In this document: positions 23,192 through 34,105 of the stretch, piece by piece | How the letters are laid out: every line of letters begins with the position of its first letter | Position numbering within the stretch: position 1 is the first letter of the stretch | DNA from: Zopfochytrium polystomum | Taxonomy: Eukaryota > Chytridiomycota > Chytridiomycetes > Chytridiales > Chytridiaceae | Direction of reading: 5' to 3' | Length of the DNA stretch: 64,000 nucleotides | Assembly: GCA_025765615.1 (NCBI GenBank) | Contig: JAIVFJ010000015.1 | Coordinates: 434,001 to 498,000 of the forward strand | Notes under the pieces: generated by a model | Told to the model about the DNA's origin: nothing | Database searches by the model: none | The model's input: only the letters and a program-made list of their open reading frames with translations | Translations under genes and position numbers: made by a program

Positions 23192-24507
23192 TTATTCGTC
23201 GTCGTCTGTTCGCATAATCACAATTTCACTCCCATTGCGGATGCCACAGGATTTTAAGCTGCTCGCAAAGTCGTATGGCACAAAAGTGCTCTCCCCGTCA
23301 GGTCTGTGTTCGATTTTGCCAAGTTTGAACGGACGTGAAACTCCCAGAATAGCGTCATACGTGGAGCGAGCGTTCAAGTTGAGGTGCATCTGCGATAGAA
23401 TATATGGGTCTTTCGCAATCAGCCTTTTGAGCATGTCGACTGAAAGGTCCAGTGTCGGCACCTCCACGCTGGCACCTTTTGCGGTGGCTGGGGTTAACTG
23501 GGGTCTCTCCGGGGAGGCGTCTACACCGTCTGGGACTGACGGTAGAGGGGACAATGAGAAGGCTGACGAGCTGGACGAAACAATTCTCTTAGTTGGCTCA
23601 AACAGGCGGAGATGAAGCGTTGCTGATCTCGCCACGGCAGTTGGCCGTTGTGGGTCTGCGTAATAACGCCCCTTCCACTGCTTTGGGTTGAGCGCCTGGC
23701 GGAGAACAGCCTCCGCTTCGATTTCAAAGTAGTCCGTCTTTTTTCTGGCGTCTTCGGCGTCCCCGTAAACCTGGAAACGGGTCAGCGTGAATTCGCCATT
23801 CTCAAAAGGTCAGGCTACGGTCCCGACCAACCTCGTCCATGCCCTCGTTCATAATCCTTTCCATTTCTTCGAACATACTCATGCGCTGCGCGTACTTCCT
23901 CTCTCTGCTGGCAGCTGTCTCCAAAGTGTCCTCCAAGTTCGCGTAACGCGCTCCCTATCGCGCTTTATCAGCGTGAAAGCAAAGCTTTGCCCGACACTTC
24001 ACCTTGATGGCCTCAATTTCGGCTCGATTTATTTTATGGTTAGAAGCCATCAGCTGTCAAGTTTACCATGAACCGCGTTAGTGCTTATACAAGAAGGGCT
24101 TATCTGCAGGTAATCGACCGCACCTGCGCCCTCGTTTGGATCATTGCCGCGCTCTCAAAATTCCTGTCCGCTGCCGATCGGTAATGCGCAATTTGGCGCG
24201 CCACAATTCGTGCCTTCGGAATATCTCCCTTTTTTGCGTGCTCTTTCACCATCGTCATCTGTTAAGCGAGGCTCTCAGCGAGTGCTCCGGCTGGCGTGAA
24301 TTTCGAGCAAGCAAATGATCCCACCAGTGCTTTCTCCTTCCGTTCGAGCTCCAGCCTGTCACGCGTCAAATCGCGGTTGCACCTATCAGCATTCGACTTC
24401 GCCTCCTTCAAACGGCGCTCGCGGCGAACCATTGGGTTGGAAAAAAAGAATGGGTTTGTGGCGGCCGAGCCGCGGACGCCGGGTAGTGAAGCGATGAGCT
24501 GATCCAT
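23192..24507 (-). CDS. ESCRT-III (Snf7-domain, Vps2/CHMP2-like) protein with unusual C-terminal extension
   Basis: Exons on the minus strand are 24325-24507, 24124-24258, 24003-24053, 23832-23954 and 23192-23770, in phase for 356 residues. The first 165 residues have the ESCRT-III pattern: a basic helix (MVRRERRLKEAKSNADRC, LERKEKALMTMVKEHAKKG), then KARIVARQIAHYRSAADR, a helical middle and an acidic MSMFEEMERIMNEGMDE. The order matches Vps2/CHMP2-type subunits that form membrane-remodelling filaments. Instead of a short MIM tail, about 190 residues follow, including a Ser-rich linker and a compact segment ending GSEIVIMRTDDDE. The last 90 residues could be a small beta domain, but I cannot name it. 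The 3' end overlaps no neighbour and lies 9 bases from the phytochelatin synthase stop. Confidence 0.75.
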
Positions 24508-24598
24508 GATGAATGAAGGTAACGTGGTTGGTGTTTTTCGCGAATTGTCGAGGTTTTTTAATTTTTTTTTTTTTTAGGGCGGAAAGAAGTCCTGTGCG

Positions 24599-27500
24599 AT
24601 GCCGAGCCGACCAGCCACGCCTTCTGCGCAACAGCACGCTGAACACTTCGACCCAGCGTACGGCAATTCTTCCAGCGAATCTCTGTCACTTCTAGAGGAT
24701 GTCATGCTTGGGCGCACTTCCCGAGACCAACCAGAGGCGATAAAGTGAGGTTTGCTCTTTCCTTTCGACCACGAATTCTCACTACCCTTCAGCTTCACCA
24801 CTCCCCAGTCCTTCAAAGTTCGCGCGCTGAACATGAGCAACGGATCTGCATCGGTATTGGACCCAAACCAGCCGTCTGTCCTCTCCTCTGCGTCGGTCCA
24901 ACTTTCGGCATGGCTCAACTGGATGACCTCTGCGGAACCTCCCTTGGAGAATCACGCAACGCAGGCTCGTGCCACCCCATCGTCGAGGCCTTCCGCACAA
25001 ATCGATCATCCTCCGGGGCAGTACTTTGGCCCTACCCGCCCCATCCGACCCGGTCCTCCCATATCGTCGACCAGCGATTGGACAGGTTACACGGACCGGA
25101 GAGTCGCATACGACGACTTCACAACGATAGACTGGATTCACGATTTCACAAAGGATCGACTGAGGGCTCAAGCTTTGCGGAGAGTTCCTGGATGGAGAGG
25201 GTTGCTGCTGAGGGCATTCAGCGCCTCGCAGGCTTGGATTATCGTGCTTCTCGTCGGTGCGTGCGGGGACACGGATCTCGCCCAGCTGATCTTACGTAAT
25301 AGGTTTATGCACTGGTTGGATCGCTGGGATCATTGACATCACGTCCAACTGGCTGAGCGACGTAAAGGAGGGCTATTGCTCCGCAGGATTTTATTTAAGC
25401 CGGAAGTTCTGCTGTTGGCACAGACCAGGTGAGCGGCCCTTTGCTCCGATGGCTACTCGCACCAACAGATTTGTTTACAAGAGAACGAGTATTGCAGCGA
25501 ATGGATTTCGTGGAGCTCAGCCCTTGGTCTTTCAAGCCCATTCTTTGGCTGGATGGGACAATGCGCTTTCTACACTGCATGGGGAGTTGTGTTTGCCGTT
25601 TGCGCCGCGTCCTTGGTCAAGAGCTACGCACCTTACGCATCGGGTGAGGGTGTTCCTGAAATCAAAACAATTCTGGGCGGCTTTGTTATCAGGAAGTTCC
25701 TTGGAATGTGGACCCTTTTGGTGAGGTGCTGCTTCCTATTTCTATGGTGAAAAAAGAAGGGTCGAAGGCTCATCATTTGTGCAGATTAAATGCGTAGGAT
25801 TGGTGTTTTCGGTCGGCTCCGGCCTATCACTAGGCAAGGAAGGTCCATTAGTTCATGTTGCGTGTTGTCTTGGAAACATTTTCCCAAGACTTTTCACGAA
25901 ATTTGAATCGAATGAAGCGAAAAAGCGGGAGATCCTGGTACAACTAATAATCAATCGCTTGTGCGTTCGTTCTCATTGCTCTAATAATAGAGTGCATCTA
26001 GCGCAGCCGGGATCTCCTGCGCTTTCGGCTCGCCCATCGGAGGAGTTTTATTTTCGCTAGAGGTACGCAGGGGTAATTTCTCTCGACCTGATTGCCTAAT
26101 CGAATTTCTAGGAAATATCTTACTACTTCCCATTCAAGACAATGTGGCGATCCTTTTTCTGCGCCATGGTTGGTGCCATTTCATTGAAGTTAATTAATCC
26201 GTTCAGAACCGAAAAGCTTGTGAGTGGCACACATAAAGCGTTACTTCTGAGCTGATGAGCCTATCCTCAACAGGTTTGGTTTCAAGTGCAATTTAGCAGG
26301 GATTGGCATGCTTTTGAACTTCCAGTTTTCGTTCTATTGGGAATAATTGGTGGACTGTCAGGCACTGCATTCATACGCCTGGTACGTCCTTCTATTACTG
26401 TTTTGGCCGGTGCTAAGTGTTAAGCTTCAAGAACACGCGCGTTCAGTCCATCCGAAAGGCAACCTGGATAAATGACAGACCAATCTTGGAGGTAGCTATT
26501 GTCGCATTAATTACCGGCATTGTTGGATGGTCGCACGTATTCCTTCGGTTGGCATACTTCTTCTTGAAGTTGGTGGTTACTAAATGAGATGTAGCGCTCC
26601 GACCGTCGACTTGGTTGCAAATTTATTTAGAGAATGTGCGGATGTTGGCGGAGATTTTCATGGACTCTGCAAGTATGAGACAGTGCTTTGACAGTGGGAT
26701 GTCTAGCTTATCATGTTTATAGTAAAACTAGGACGGCCTTCGTCGTGTTGCTTCTATTTTTCGCCGCCATTATCAAGTTTGGGCTTACTGTCATAACCTA
26801 TGGAATCATGGTGCCTGCGGGACTATTGTAAGTTGGGGTTGCGGAGAGGAGTTCATTCTGAACACGAACTATTCACTAGTACACCAACGATTGCAGTCGG
26901 TGCTTGTGTCGGACGAGCATTTGGCATAATGATGCAGGCCCTTCAAGAAAGTTACCCGAACAGCATTCTCTTCTGGTCTTGCAATCCAAATTCGCAGTGC
27001 GTTACTCCAGCTACCTATTCTGTCGTCGGCGCAGCAGCATTTCTTTCTGGTACTACTCGCATCACTGTTTCGGTCGCTATCATCATGTTTGAGTTGACTG
27101 GCGCTCTGTCATACGTGCTGCCAATCATTATCACTGTGCTGACAGCAAAGTGGGTCGGCGATGCTCATGGAAAAGGCATCTACGACTGGCTAATACGGTT
27201 AGGAGGATACCCTTTTCTCGACGGAGGAGAAGAGTATATTGGCAAAGAAAGCGTCGAAGACATAATGACGGACGTTGATGACCTCGAAGTAATTCCCGCG
27301 TTCGGAATGAACGTTGACACCCTCTGTAGGTTTTCACTTCCGTTGCACGTCCCGACACCCCTTTTGAGCGTGTTTCTAGCTCATTTGTTGACAGCAACGA
27401 GCTATAAAGGCTTTCCCGTGGTCGAATCAAAGGAAAATCTTCGGCTTATTGGTTACGCAGGCCGCGAGGAGCTGAGATATGCTCTAAGTGAGTGGAATGA

Positions 27501-27994
27501 ACGTCTTATCAACACTTTTTGATTGACCGTGACTCGCAGACGCGGCGAGAGACCTGCCATCCACTTCTATTTCAACTCCAATATGGTTTTCCGAAACCGA
27601 TTTGGACCAGGGTGGGACATCCGAAGATGAAAGCAACCACTTGGACATGCGCCCATGGATACAAACAACTCCAACAATTCTTTCACCGAGCTTTCCAGTG
27701 GAGCTCTGCGTCGAGCTGTTCAAGAAAATGGGTACGAGATATGCCCTTGTGACTGAGAATGGTAGACTACGTGGAATTGTGACGAAGAAAGACTTGCTGC
27801 AACATGGTAAGCTCGTCTGGTTCTAGGTATCGTTCCACCTTTAATCATAGCATCCCCGACATTATTCCTCAATAGTTATGATGCTTCGTGACTTGAGCCA
27901 TGCAGGGGAGTCTTCGCGAATGAGCGGTCTGGGCGGACCTTTGGATGTGGGAACTGCTGGTGGATCGGTCTTCGCAAGAAGTTGGGCAACTTGA
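24599..27994 (+). CDS. CLC-type chloride channel / chloride-proton exchanger (ClC-3/4/5 group) with altered anion filter
   Basis: Fifteen exons join in phase to 876 residues: 24599-24744, 24793-25256, 25303-25428, 25482-25720, 25785-25937, 25991-26062, 26112-26219, 26274-26381, 26432-26547, 26595-26672, 26732-26827, 26880-27325, 27395-27487, 27540-27806, 27876-27994. The N-terminal [17 protein letters not shown] is typical of endosomal CLCs. The gating glutamate (GKEGP, residue 344) and proton glutamate (SLEEISYYF, residue 401) are present, as are GLFTPTIAVG and two CBS domains ([30 protein letters not shown]). The conserved GSGIPE is GEGVPE here, with Glu301 where the anion-coordinating Ser should be. 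The protein probably acts in endosome or vacuole acidification. Introns are 46-69 nt. Confidence 0.94.
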
Positions 27995-28009
27995 GCGGAC
28001 GGAGATTGC

Positions 28010-28046
<37 letters not shown>

Positions 28047-28466
28047 AAGAAAGCAAAATTTCCTTTGAAGGTTCGCTTCCCCTCCCAAGCTTTCTACCCA
28101 TTGGACAGCTTCAGGCTATGGCTTGCGTCGCGCCCGTGGGGATTTTCACACTCTCATCGTCCCATCGGAGACATCGTCAGTGCATGCTTCAGGCCAGCGC
28201 TGTTCAGGTGCACGAGCGCCCGTCGATCGTGTGTTGGAAGCTGTCAGTCGCGAAATCATGACCAGCTCGCTGACCTGCGATCGAGGGCTGGAGAGTACCC
28301 GGAATTCACTGGTCAAATCATGTGCGATCTGAAGCTGACGGCTGAACTGATCTGATAATCATTGTCGAGGATCTTGCGATTCCCTTTTCCGATGTCTCGC
28401 CGCTGCTACAACTCCCCTTAATTTATGATCTCTCCTTCTGACGCTTATTCATTCAGCCGGCACATC
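27995..28466. other. Intergenic region with long poly-A tract
   Basis: Just after the transporter stop codon lies a run of about 32 A residues (28010-28044). The rest of the interval contains no coding region I can support and must include the promoter of the next gene. Confidence 0.5.
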
Positions 28467-31400
28467 ATGGCCGACTGGCAACCAGAATCCAACGCGCTGC
28501 AGCAACTAGTGGAGGCACTTTCCCGAGATGATACCGACCCTAACGCTTCCCGCTTAGTTGTCACTGTGAGTGTTTCGCTGTTGTGCGATAAGCGCGAGTC
28601 GTCGCTCACCCACTTTTAAGTTCTTGGCGGAGTTTACGCAGAATGTCGACAGTTTCCGATACCTTTCCTACGTCATGGTCCAACCTCAAATCCCCAACCT
28701 CGTCCGAAGCAAGGCCGGGCTGTTTCTCTCCTCCCGAGTCAGGGTCCCCGAAGTTTTGCAAACCATCGCGCAAAGGAACGACATTGTGTTTTACATCAAA
28801 CAATGCGCGTTCACAGCCGTTGGGGACCAGGATGCTGGAGTCAGGAAAGCCGGTGTCATCGTCATCACCTCGCTTGTATACGCGGACGTCAGCCATGCTC
28901 CCGACTCGCTGCAAGTCCTGCTGTCTTTGGTAGAAAACCAGACTACGGACCCCTCAACTGCCGAGGTCAGTGCACCAAGCAAAGAACGGTTGTGAATCTG
29001 AAGTTAAATCGCTGTTTTAGGGAGCTTTCAGCGGTGTCAGCAACATTTGCGAGGACACATCTTCAAGGCTCAAAGAGCACCCATTCATGCAGCAAGTCAT
29101 TCCAGTTCTGTTAAAGCACTTCGACAATCCGAATCCAAAGTTACGAGCCTGCGCGATCGCCTCTGTCAATCAGTTTGTTGTGCGAGACTGCCCAGCTTTG
29201 TGCCAAAACGTCACAGCCTACCTGGAGGGACTTTACCGACGAGCGAACGATTCAGAACCGGAAATCGTCAAACACGTCTGCCAAGGTCTCGTGTTTGCAG
29301 TCGAAGAGTTCCACGACCTTGTTCAAGACCGGATGAAAGACATCATATTGTTCATGTTACGCTGCTGTGACGGCGGTGATAGCAAGGTTGCTGTAGAAGC
29401 GTGCGAATTCTGGCTGGCTTTCGCCGAAACAGAAAGTTTCTGTGATTTTGTCGACCCTTACCTCGGAGAGTAAGTTGTATACTAATGCTGAACCAAACTC
29501 ACACGCTTCGCTTCCTTGCTCAGGCTTGTTCGAGTCTTGCTGAAGAGTATGGTTTACAGTGATGATGACTTGATGAAAATGGGCCCAGACAAAGACGACG
29601 CCCATATTTCGGACAGGCCAGAGGATCTTGCACCTGTCTTTCACTCATCCCGTCAGCATAACATCGAGTTGACCGCAGAACAGAAGAAGCAGAACAAGCA
29701 ACTCCAGAAGCAGCAATCAGGCTCTGCGGACGACGATGACGACGATCTTGACGAAGACGACGATGACGACGACGGCGTATCCGAATGGACTTTACGGAAG
29801 TGCTCCGCTGCTGCCCTGGACGTGCTCGCCAACATATATCAGGACAACATTCTTCCTTTCCTTCTCCCATTGCTGAAAGAAGCTTTGTCGAGCCAAGACT
29901 GGCGCGCTAAGGAGGCTGGAATTCTTGCCCTTGGGGCGATTTCTGAGGGCTGCATTCGCGGGATAGAAGTGCACCTTGGGGAATTGGTCAAGTTTTTGTG
30001 GGTCTGCTTGACAGATTCGAAGGTGAATTTTAGTTGAGTTGTGGTCGAAAGGCTGAGACTTTCGCAGCCTTTGGTCCGATCAATCACTTGTTGGACACTT
30101 GGTCGTTATGCAGCTTGGATCGTGTACGGCCCAGACACAGACCCCCCCTCGCCGCATGAGGCGGTTTATTTTGAGCAAACTCTGCGTGGCGTGAGTCGTC
30201 CAACCATTACACGTCGATTTACTGACCTTTTGTAGTTGGTGCACATGGTTCTTGACAATAACAAGCGAGTGCAGGAAGCTGGTTGCAGTGCACTCGCAAC
30301 TCTGGAAGAAGTTGCCTGCGATAGGCTTGTGCCTTTCCTGCCTCACATTCTTCATGTATTCAACACAGCTTTTGGAAAATACCAGGTGAGGGAGTTTACT
30401 AAAGTGTGCCTTCCTAATTTCCGCCGCTACTTCAAGAGCAAAAACCTGCGAATCTTGTATGATGCTGTGGGCACCCTAGCTGATTCCGTTGGGGAGGCCC
30501 TTAATCACCCTGAGTTCATACCTATTTTGCTTCAACCTCTCATCGTCAAATGGGAAGCTGTTCACGATGATGATCGAGACATATTCCCTCTGTTCGAGTG
30601 CCTTAGCGCGGTGGCCATAGCGCTGGGTCCTGGCTTTGCGCCTTTTGCCCAGAACGTCTGGGCCAGGTGTTTGAAGCTTGTTAAGGACACAATCTTAAAA
30701 AGTCAGGTATTCATGATTGCCTAACGATGTTGCTTTTACTGATACTTTCGAAGGCAATGAAAACCGCGATGGCAAATAACGAACCTTATGAGCAAGTGGA
30801 GCTGGACTTTGCGACCGTTTCACTTGACCTTCTCAGCGGCATGATCCAAGGCCTTCGTGCTGGTTCTGGAGAGCTTGTCGCGAACTCAAGCCCTCCTCTT
30901 TTGGATTTGCTTGCCTATTGTATCAATGTGAGCGCTGATTTCTCAGCTTTGCCTCCCTTTCTTATCTCTTTCGAAGGAAACTTCCCCAGACGTACGGCAG
31001 AGTGCGTTTGCTGTTCTTGGAGATATGGCTATTTTCCTATTCGACTTTGTGAAACCTCATTTGAATCAAATTCTTCCCATCACCATCGAGCAAATTAAAC
31101 GACGTGCAGCAATGACCGATTTTCGAGAAATGTCTGCCAGCAACAATGCCATCTGGGCAACCGGAGAAATCGCACTGCAGCTGGGTCCCGAGATCCAACC
31201 AATTATTCCTAGTCTTCTCCCAGAACTTGTTCACATCGTTCGCTTGGACCAGCGAACTTTTGCGAAGGGGCGGACTTTGCAGGAAAACTCGGCCATCACA
31301 ATAGGGCGCCTTGGATTTGTATGCCCGAACGTTGTGGCGCCAGAATTAGAGCACTTTGCACTAGGATGGTGCTACGCAGTCTCTGGAATGGTAGATAACT

Positions 31401-31757
31401 CTGAGAAAGAGAGCGCGTTCCGGGGCATGTGCAAAATGGTGGCGTTGAATCCACAAGGAGTATTTTCGGTGAGGATTTTTGTTACTGAATTTTCACCAGC
31501 TTACAATGGAACGGTTCAGTGCCTCCCTTATTTTTGCGATGCCATTGTCGGGTGGCAGCAACCTTCACCAGAACTAAACGAGGAATTTAAGACTGTAGGT
31601 CTTTGTAAATCAAGTTTATCCAATCTGACCGTTCCTTCTGGCGCAGCTCCTCGTCGATTACAAACACAACAAACTAGGAGTGGACCGGTGGAACGCGGTG
31701 GCCGAAAGTTTTCCTGCAAGACTCAAGGAGTCGCTCAGCCGAAGATACCAGATCTGA
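28467..31757 (+). CDS. TNPO1: Transportin-1 / karyopherin beta-2 (Kap104)
   Basis: Eleven exons give 928 residues: 28467-28565, 28621-28965, 29021-29469, 29524-30022, 30068-30190, 30236-30385, 30437-30706, 30754-30927, 30977-31468, 31520-31594, 31647-31757. This HEAT-repeat import receptor carries PY-NLS cargo such as hnRNP proteins through the nuclear pore and releases it on RanGTP binding. The family is fixed by ASVNQFVVRD, VALEACEFWL-like VAVEACEFWLAF, an acidic loop of about 15 Asp/Glu inside repeat 8, EWTLRKCSAAALDVLANIY, PLVRSITCWTLGRYA, NKRVQEAGCSALATLEE and ENSAITIGRLGFVCP. The 51-nt intron at 30386-30436 contains no stop and keeps frame if retained. Confidence 0.96.
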
Positions 31758-32340
31758 GCGCTTCCGCGCACGTTATTTCCACGAAATAGTTGCCGAGGCG
31801 ACACCGCTCGAGAGCGCCTGTTACTGCAGGCTGCTTCTTAATGCGATTATTTTCTAGTGTTCCAGCTCTTTCATGTTCGACTGTATTCTCATTTTCGCTT
31901 AAGGGAGGAGGGTAAAGAGGAGGACTACGAGGGATGGCACAGGTGCCAGGGGGGTGGATTCATGGAGGGTCATAGCTCAAGCGCAGTTGTGACCAGGAAG
32001 AGGGCAAAACAAAACAAAACAAAACAAAAAAAAAAAAAAAAGTCAGGAACTGATCTGTCGGGCTGGTTGGGCGCGAGAACGGCTAATGGCGGAGCGACGG
32101 CGAGAAAAGGAGTACGCAAATACCACATCCGACTAACCTAATCTGACTTCAGTTCTTCAGCTTTTATTTTTTTCTTCCGAGCCGCGCAGCGGGGAGGATT
32201 TAAACCCACACGTGAATCCTCCAGGGCCTGTTTTTTGATTAGTGAATTAGGGGAGCCAATCATTAATTCGCTCAGGGGTTTTTCCTGAAACAATTAGAAA
32301 ACACGGAGGAAGCCAACCAAAAACAAAAAAGGGACGACTT
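31758..32340. other. Intergenic region, poly-A tract
   Basis: No gene is supported between transportin and the transporter relic. An AAAAC repeat followed by a run of A occurs at about 32007-32040. Confidence 0.4.
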
Positions 32341-33036
32341 CACGGCTCTTTCACAACACACTTCCACGATGACCGACTGCGGTCCACCTCCTTGAGCTTG
32401 ATAAACACGTCATCGAGGTGTGACCTGCTCCAGACCGACCGACGCGACGCTGGGGAGCGCGCCAGCTGCAAGGGCGTCGTGGAGCTCGCGGAACATGGTG
32501 GTGAGGTCCGTCGGGTTCTGTGGGTCGGCGTTGAGGAGGACCACGCAGACTTGGTCAACTGACGAGGAGGAGGTTGCGCTTGCAGGTGGCGCGGTGTCGT
32601 GGGCTGGGGAGACCTCTTGGCCGTCAGCGGCGGCGACGAACGGGATAGTTTCGTCGTGCGTGCCGTCGCCGTCTTCTTCTTGGCCCTCCATGTAAACGTT
32701 TGGGACAGACTGGCGGACCACGCGTTGGACCACCGGCGGCTCGGACGCGGCCAGAGCGACCCATGACGCAATCGCCGACGCCTCAGCCTCCTCCATTGAG
32801 TGGGTGGTGAGGAGGATGGTGCAGCCGCAGCGACGGTGGCCCGATTCGGATGACGCGCCAGCGACGGCACGAAGAAGGTGCCAGACGGAGGCTGTGGTGG
32901 TCACGTCCATTCTGGTGGTGGGTTCGTCGAGCAGCAGGATGGCTGAGGTGCAGACAAGTGCGCACGCGATGGTAAGCTTTCGCTGCTTGCCGCCAGAAAG
33001 AGTTTCAGACTGGGCAGAGTGCTTGACAGGCGCAAA
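32341..33036 (-). pseudogene. Relic of an ABCA-type ABC transporter nucleotide-binding domain
   Basis: On the minus strand the segment encodes the second half of an ABC ATPase: the signature LSGGKQRKLTIACAL, Walker B ILLLDEPTTRMD and the H-loop LTTHSMEEAE, in the style of the ABCA lipid transporters. The Walker A half and all membrane segments are absent upstream, where the reading frame breaks at about 33036. After SMEEAEA the usual RIGIMVNG-to-FG stretch is missing. Near 32420 the frame shifts by one base before the closing HLDDVFIKLKE. Truncation, internal deletion and frameshift together argue for a dead fragment rather than a gene. Confidence 0.75.
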
Positions 33037-33730
33037 CTACGCCAAGGCCTTCGAACTTGACAGAAGCAGGGTTGCCGCAGGTCCGCAGGGCAGTTGTCAC
33101 CATTGGGGGAAAACATTCACAGTAGGGGTGAAACCTGGGGCCATCCACTCTGCATCATCATCTGATCCAGCGGTTTACTCCCCCTTTTTCTGTTCTGAGG
33201 CACGGCAGGCAAAGCGGAGTGAAAGACCTGGACAGTACAGGCTTGCTCCGAGTTGCTTAAGAACTTGCTTCAATTCAGTTTAATCCAGCTCCCCTTTGTG
33301 GTGCAGGATTACTCATATCTCGTGGCGAGGTGGTTAAGGCGGAGCCTTTCCCTATCTTATTTTTTTTTTTCTCGAAAAACTTTTTTTTGCATTCTTGGGT
33401 GTTGGTGCGTTTCTTCTCGCTGGTGAAAAATCAATGGACAGGGGACCACTCCGGAAAAAACCCCTCGCAAATCGCAAACATGGGTTGACGCGTTTTGTTG
33501 CGGCAAATGTGAAGCCATCACTGTCGTTTGATGGGCACAAAAAAAGTCATATTTTGATGCGTTTGCTCCGCAGCCAGCCGAAGAAGGCACCCGGATTGGT
33601 GGTCAAAACGAAGAAACGGAACATGGGGTCCGCCGTCCCGCCGTCCCGCTGTTTTCCCCGTCAAGCAACGCCATCGCGCAGCTGGCCCAGAAAAATTTGA
33701 CACGTTGTGTTAATCCCGTGATCCCCCAAC

Positions 33731-33733
<3 letters not shown>

Positions 33734-33793
<60 letters not shown>

Positions 33794-33837
33794 GTCTCTC
33801 TCTCTTTCTCTCTCGTCTCTCTCGTTTCTCTCTCTCC
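33734..33837 (+). repeat. (CT)n microsatellite
   Basis: About 100 bases of nearly pure CT dinucleotides with a few interruptions lie upstream of the GH5 gene. They are complementary to the GA tract about 90 bases downstream. Confidence 0.95.
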
Positions 33838-33923
33838 GCAGCGGGAATGTTTGGCCGGCCCAAACACAGCAAAGTGAGCAAACACACCAACGCAAAACAA
33901 GTTGTTTGCAAGAGACAGACAAC

Positions 33924-33953
33924 AGAGAGAGAGAGAGAGCGAGCGAGAGAGCG

Positions 33954-33991
<38 letters not shown>
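33924..33991 (+). repeat. (GA)n microsatellite
   Basis: About 68 bases of GA/GAGC repeats lie 115 bases upstream of the ATG of the GH5 gene, so the tract probably falls in its promoter or leader. Confidence 0.95.
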
Positions 33992-33995
<4 letters not shown>

Positions 33996-34105
33996 AGACG
34001 TAACAGCTCCATGCCAGCATCAGTACAAAAGGGGAGAGGTGAACGATGAAAAGAAATCCGAGTCACCGCCCCGTTGCGCGGCGTATAGTAGAGCACAAAT
34101 CATAG

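Noticed and set aside
33315..33345. Sequence resembling the 5' half and D-arm of a tRNA-Leu or tRNA-Ser (GTGGCGAGGTGGTTAAGGCG).
   Set aside because: No anticodon arm, T-arm or GGTTCGAAT box follows; it runs into poly-T. At most a tRNA or SINE fragment.
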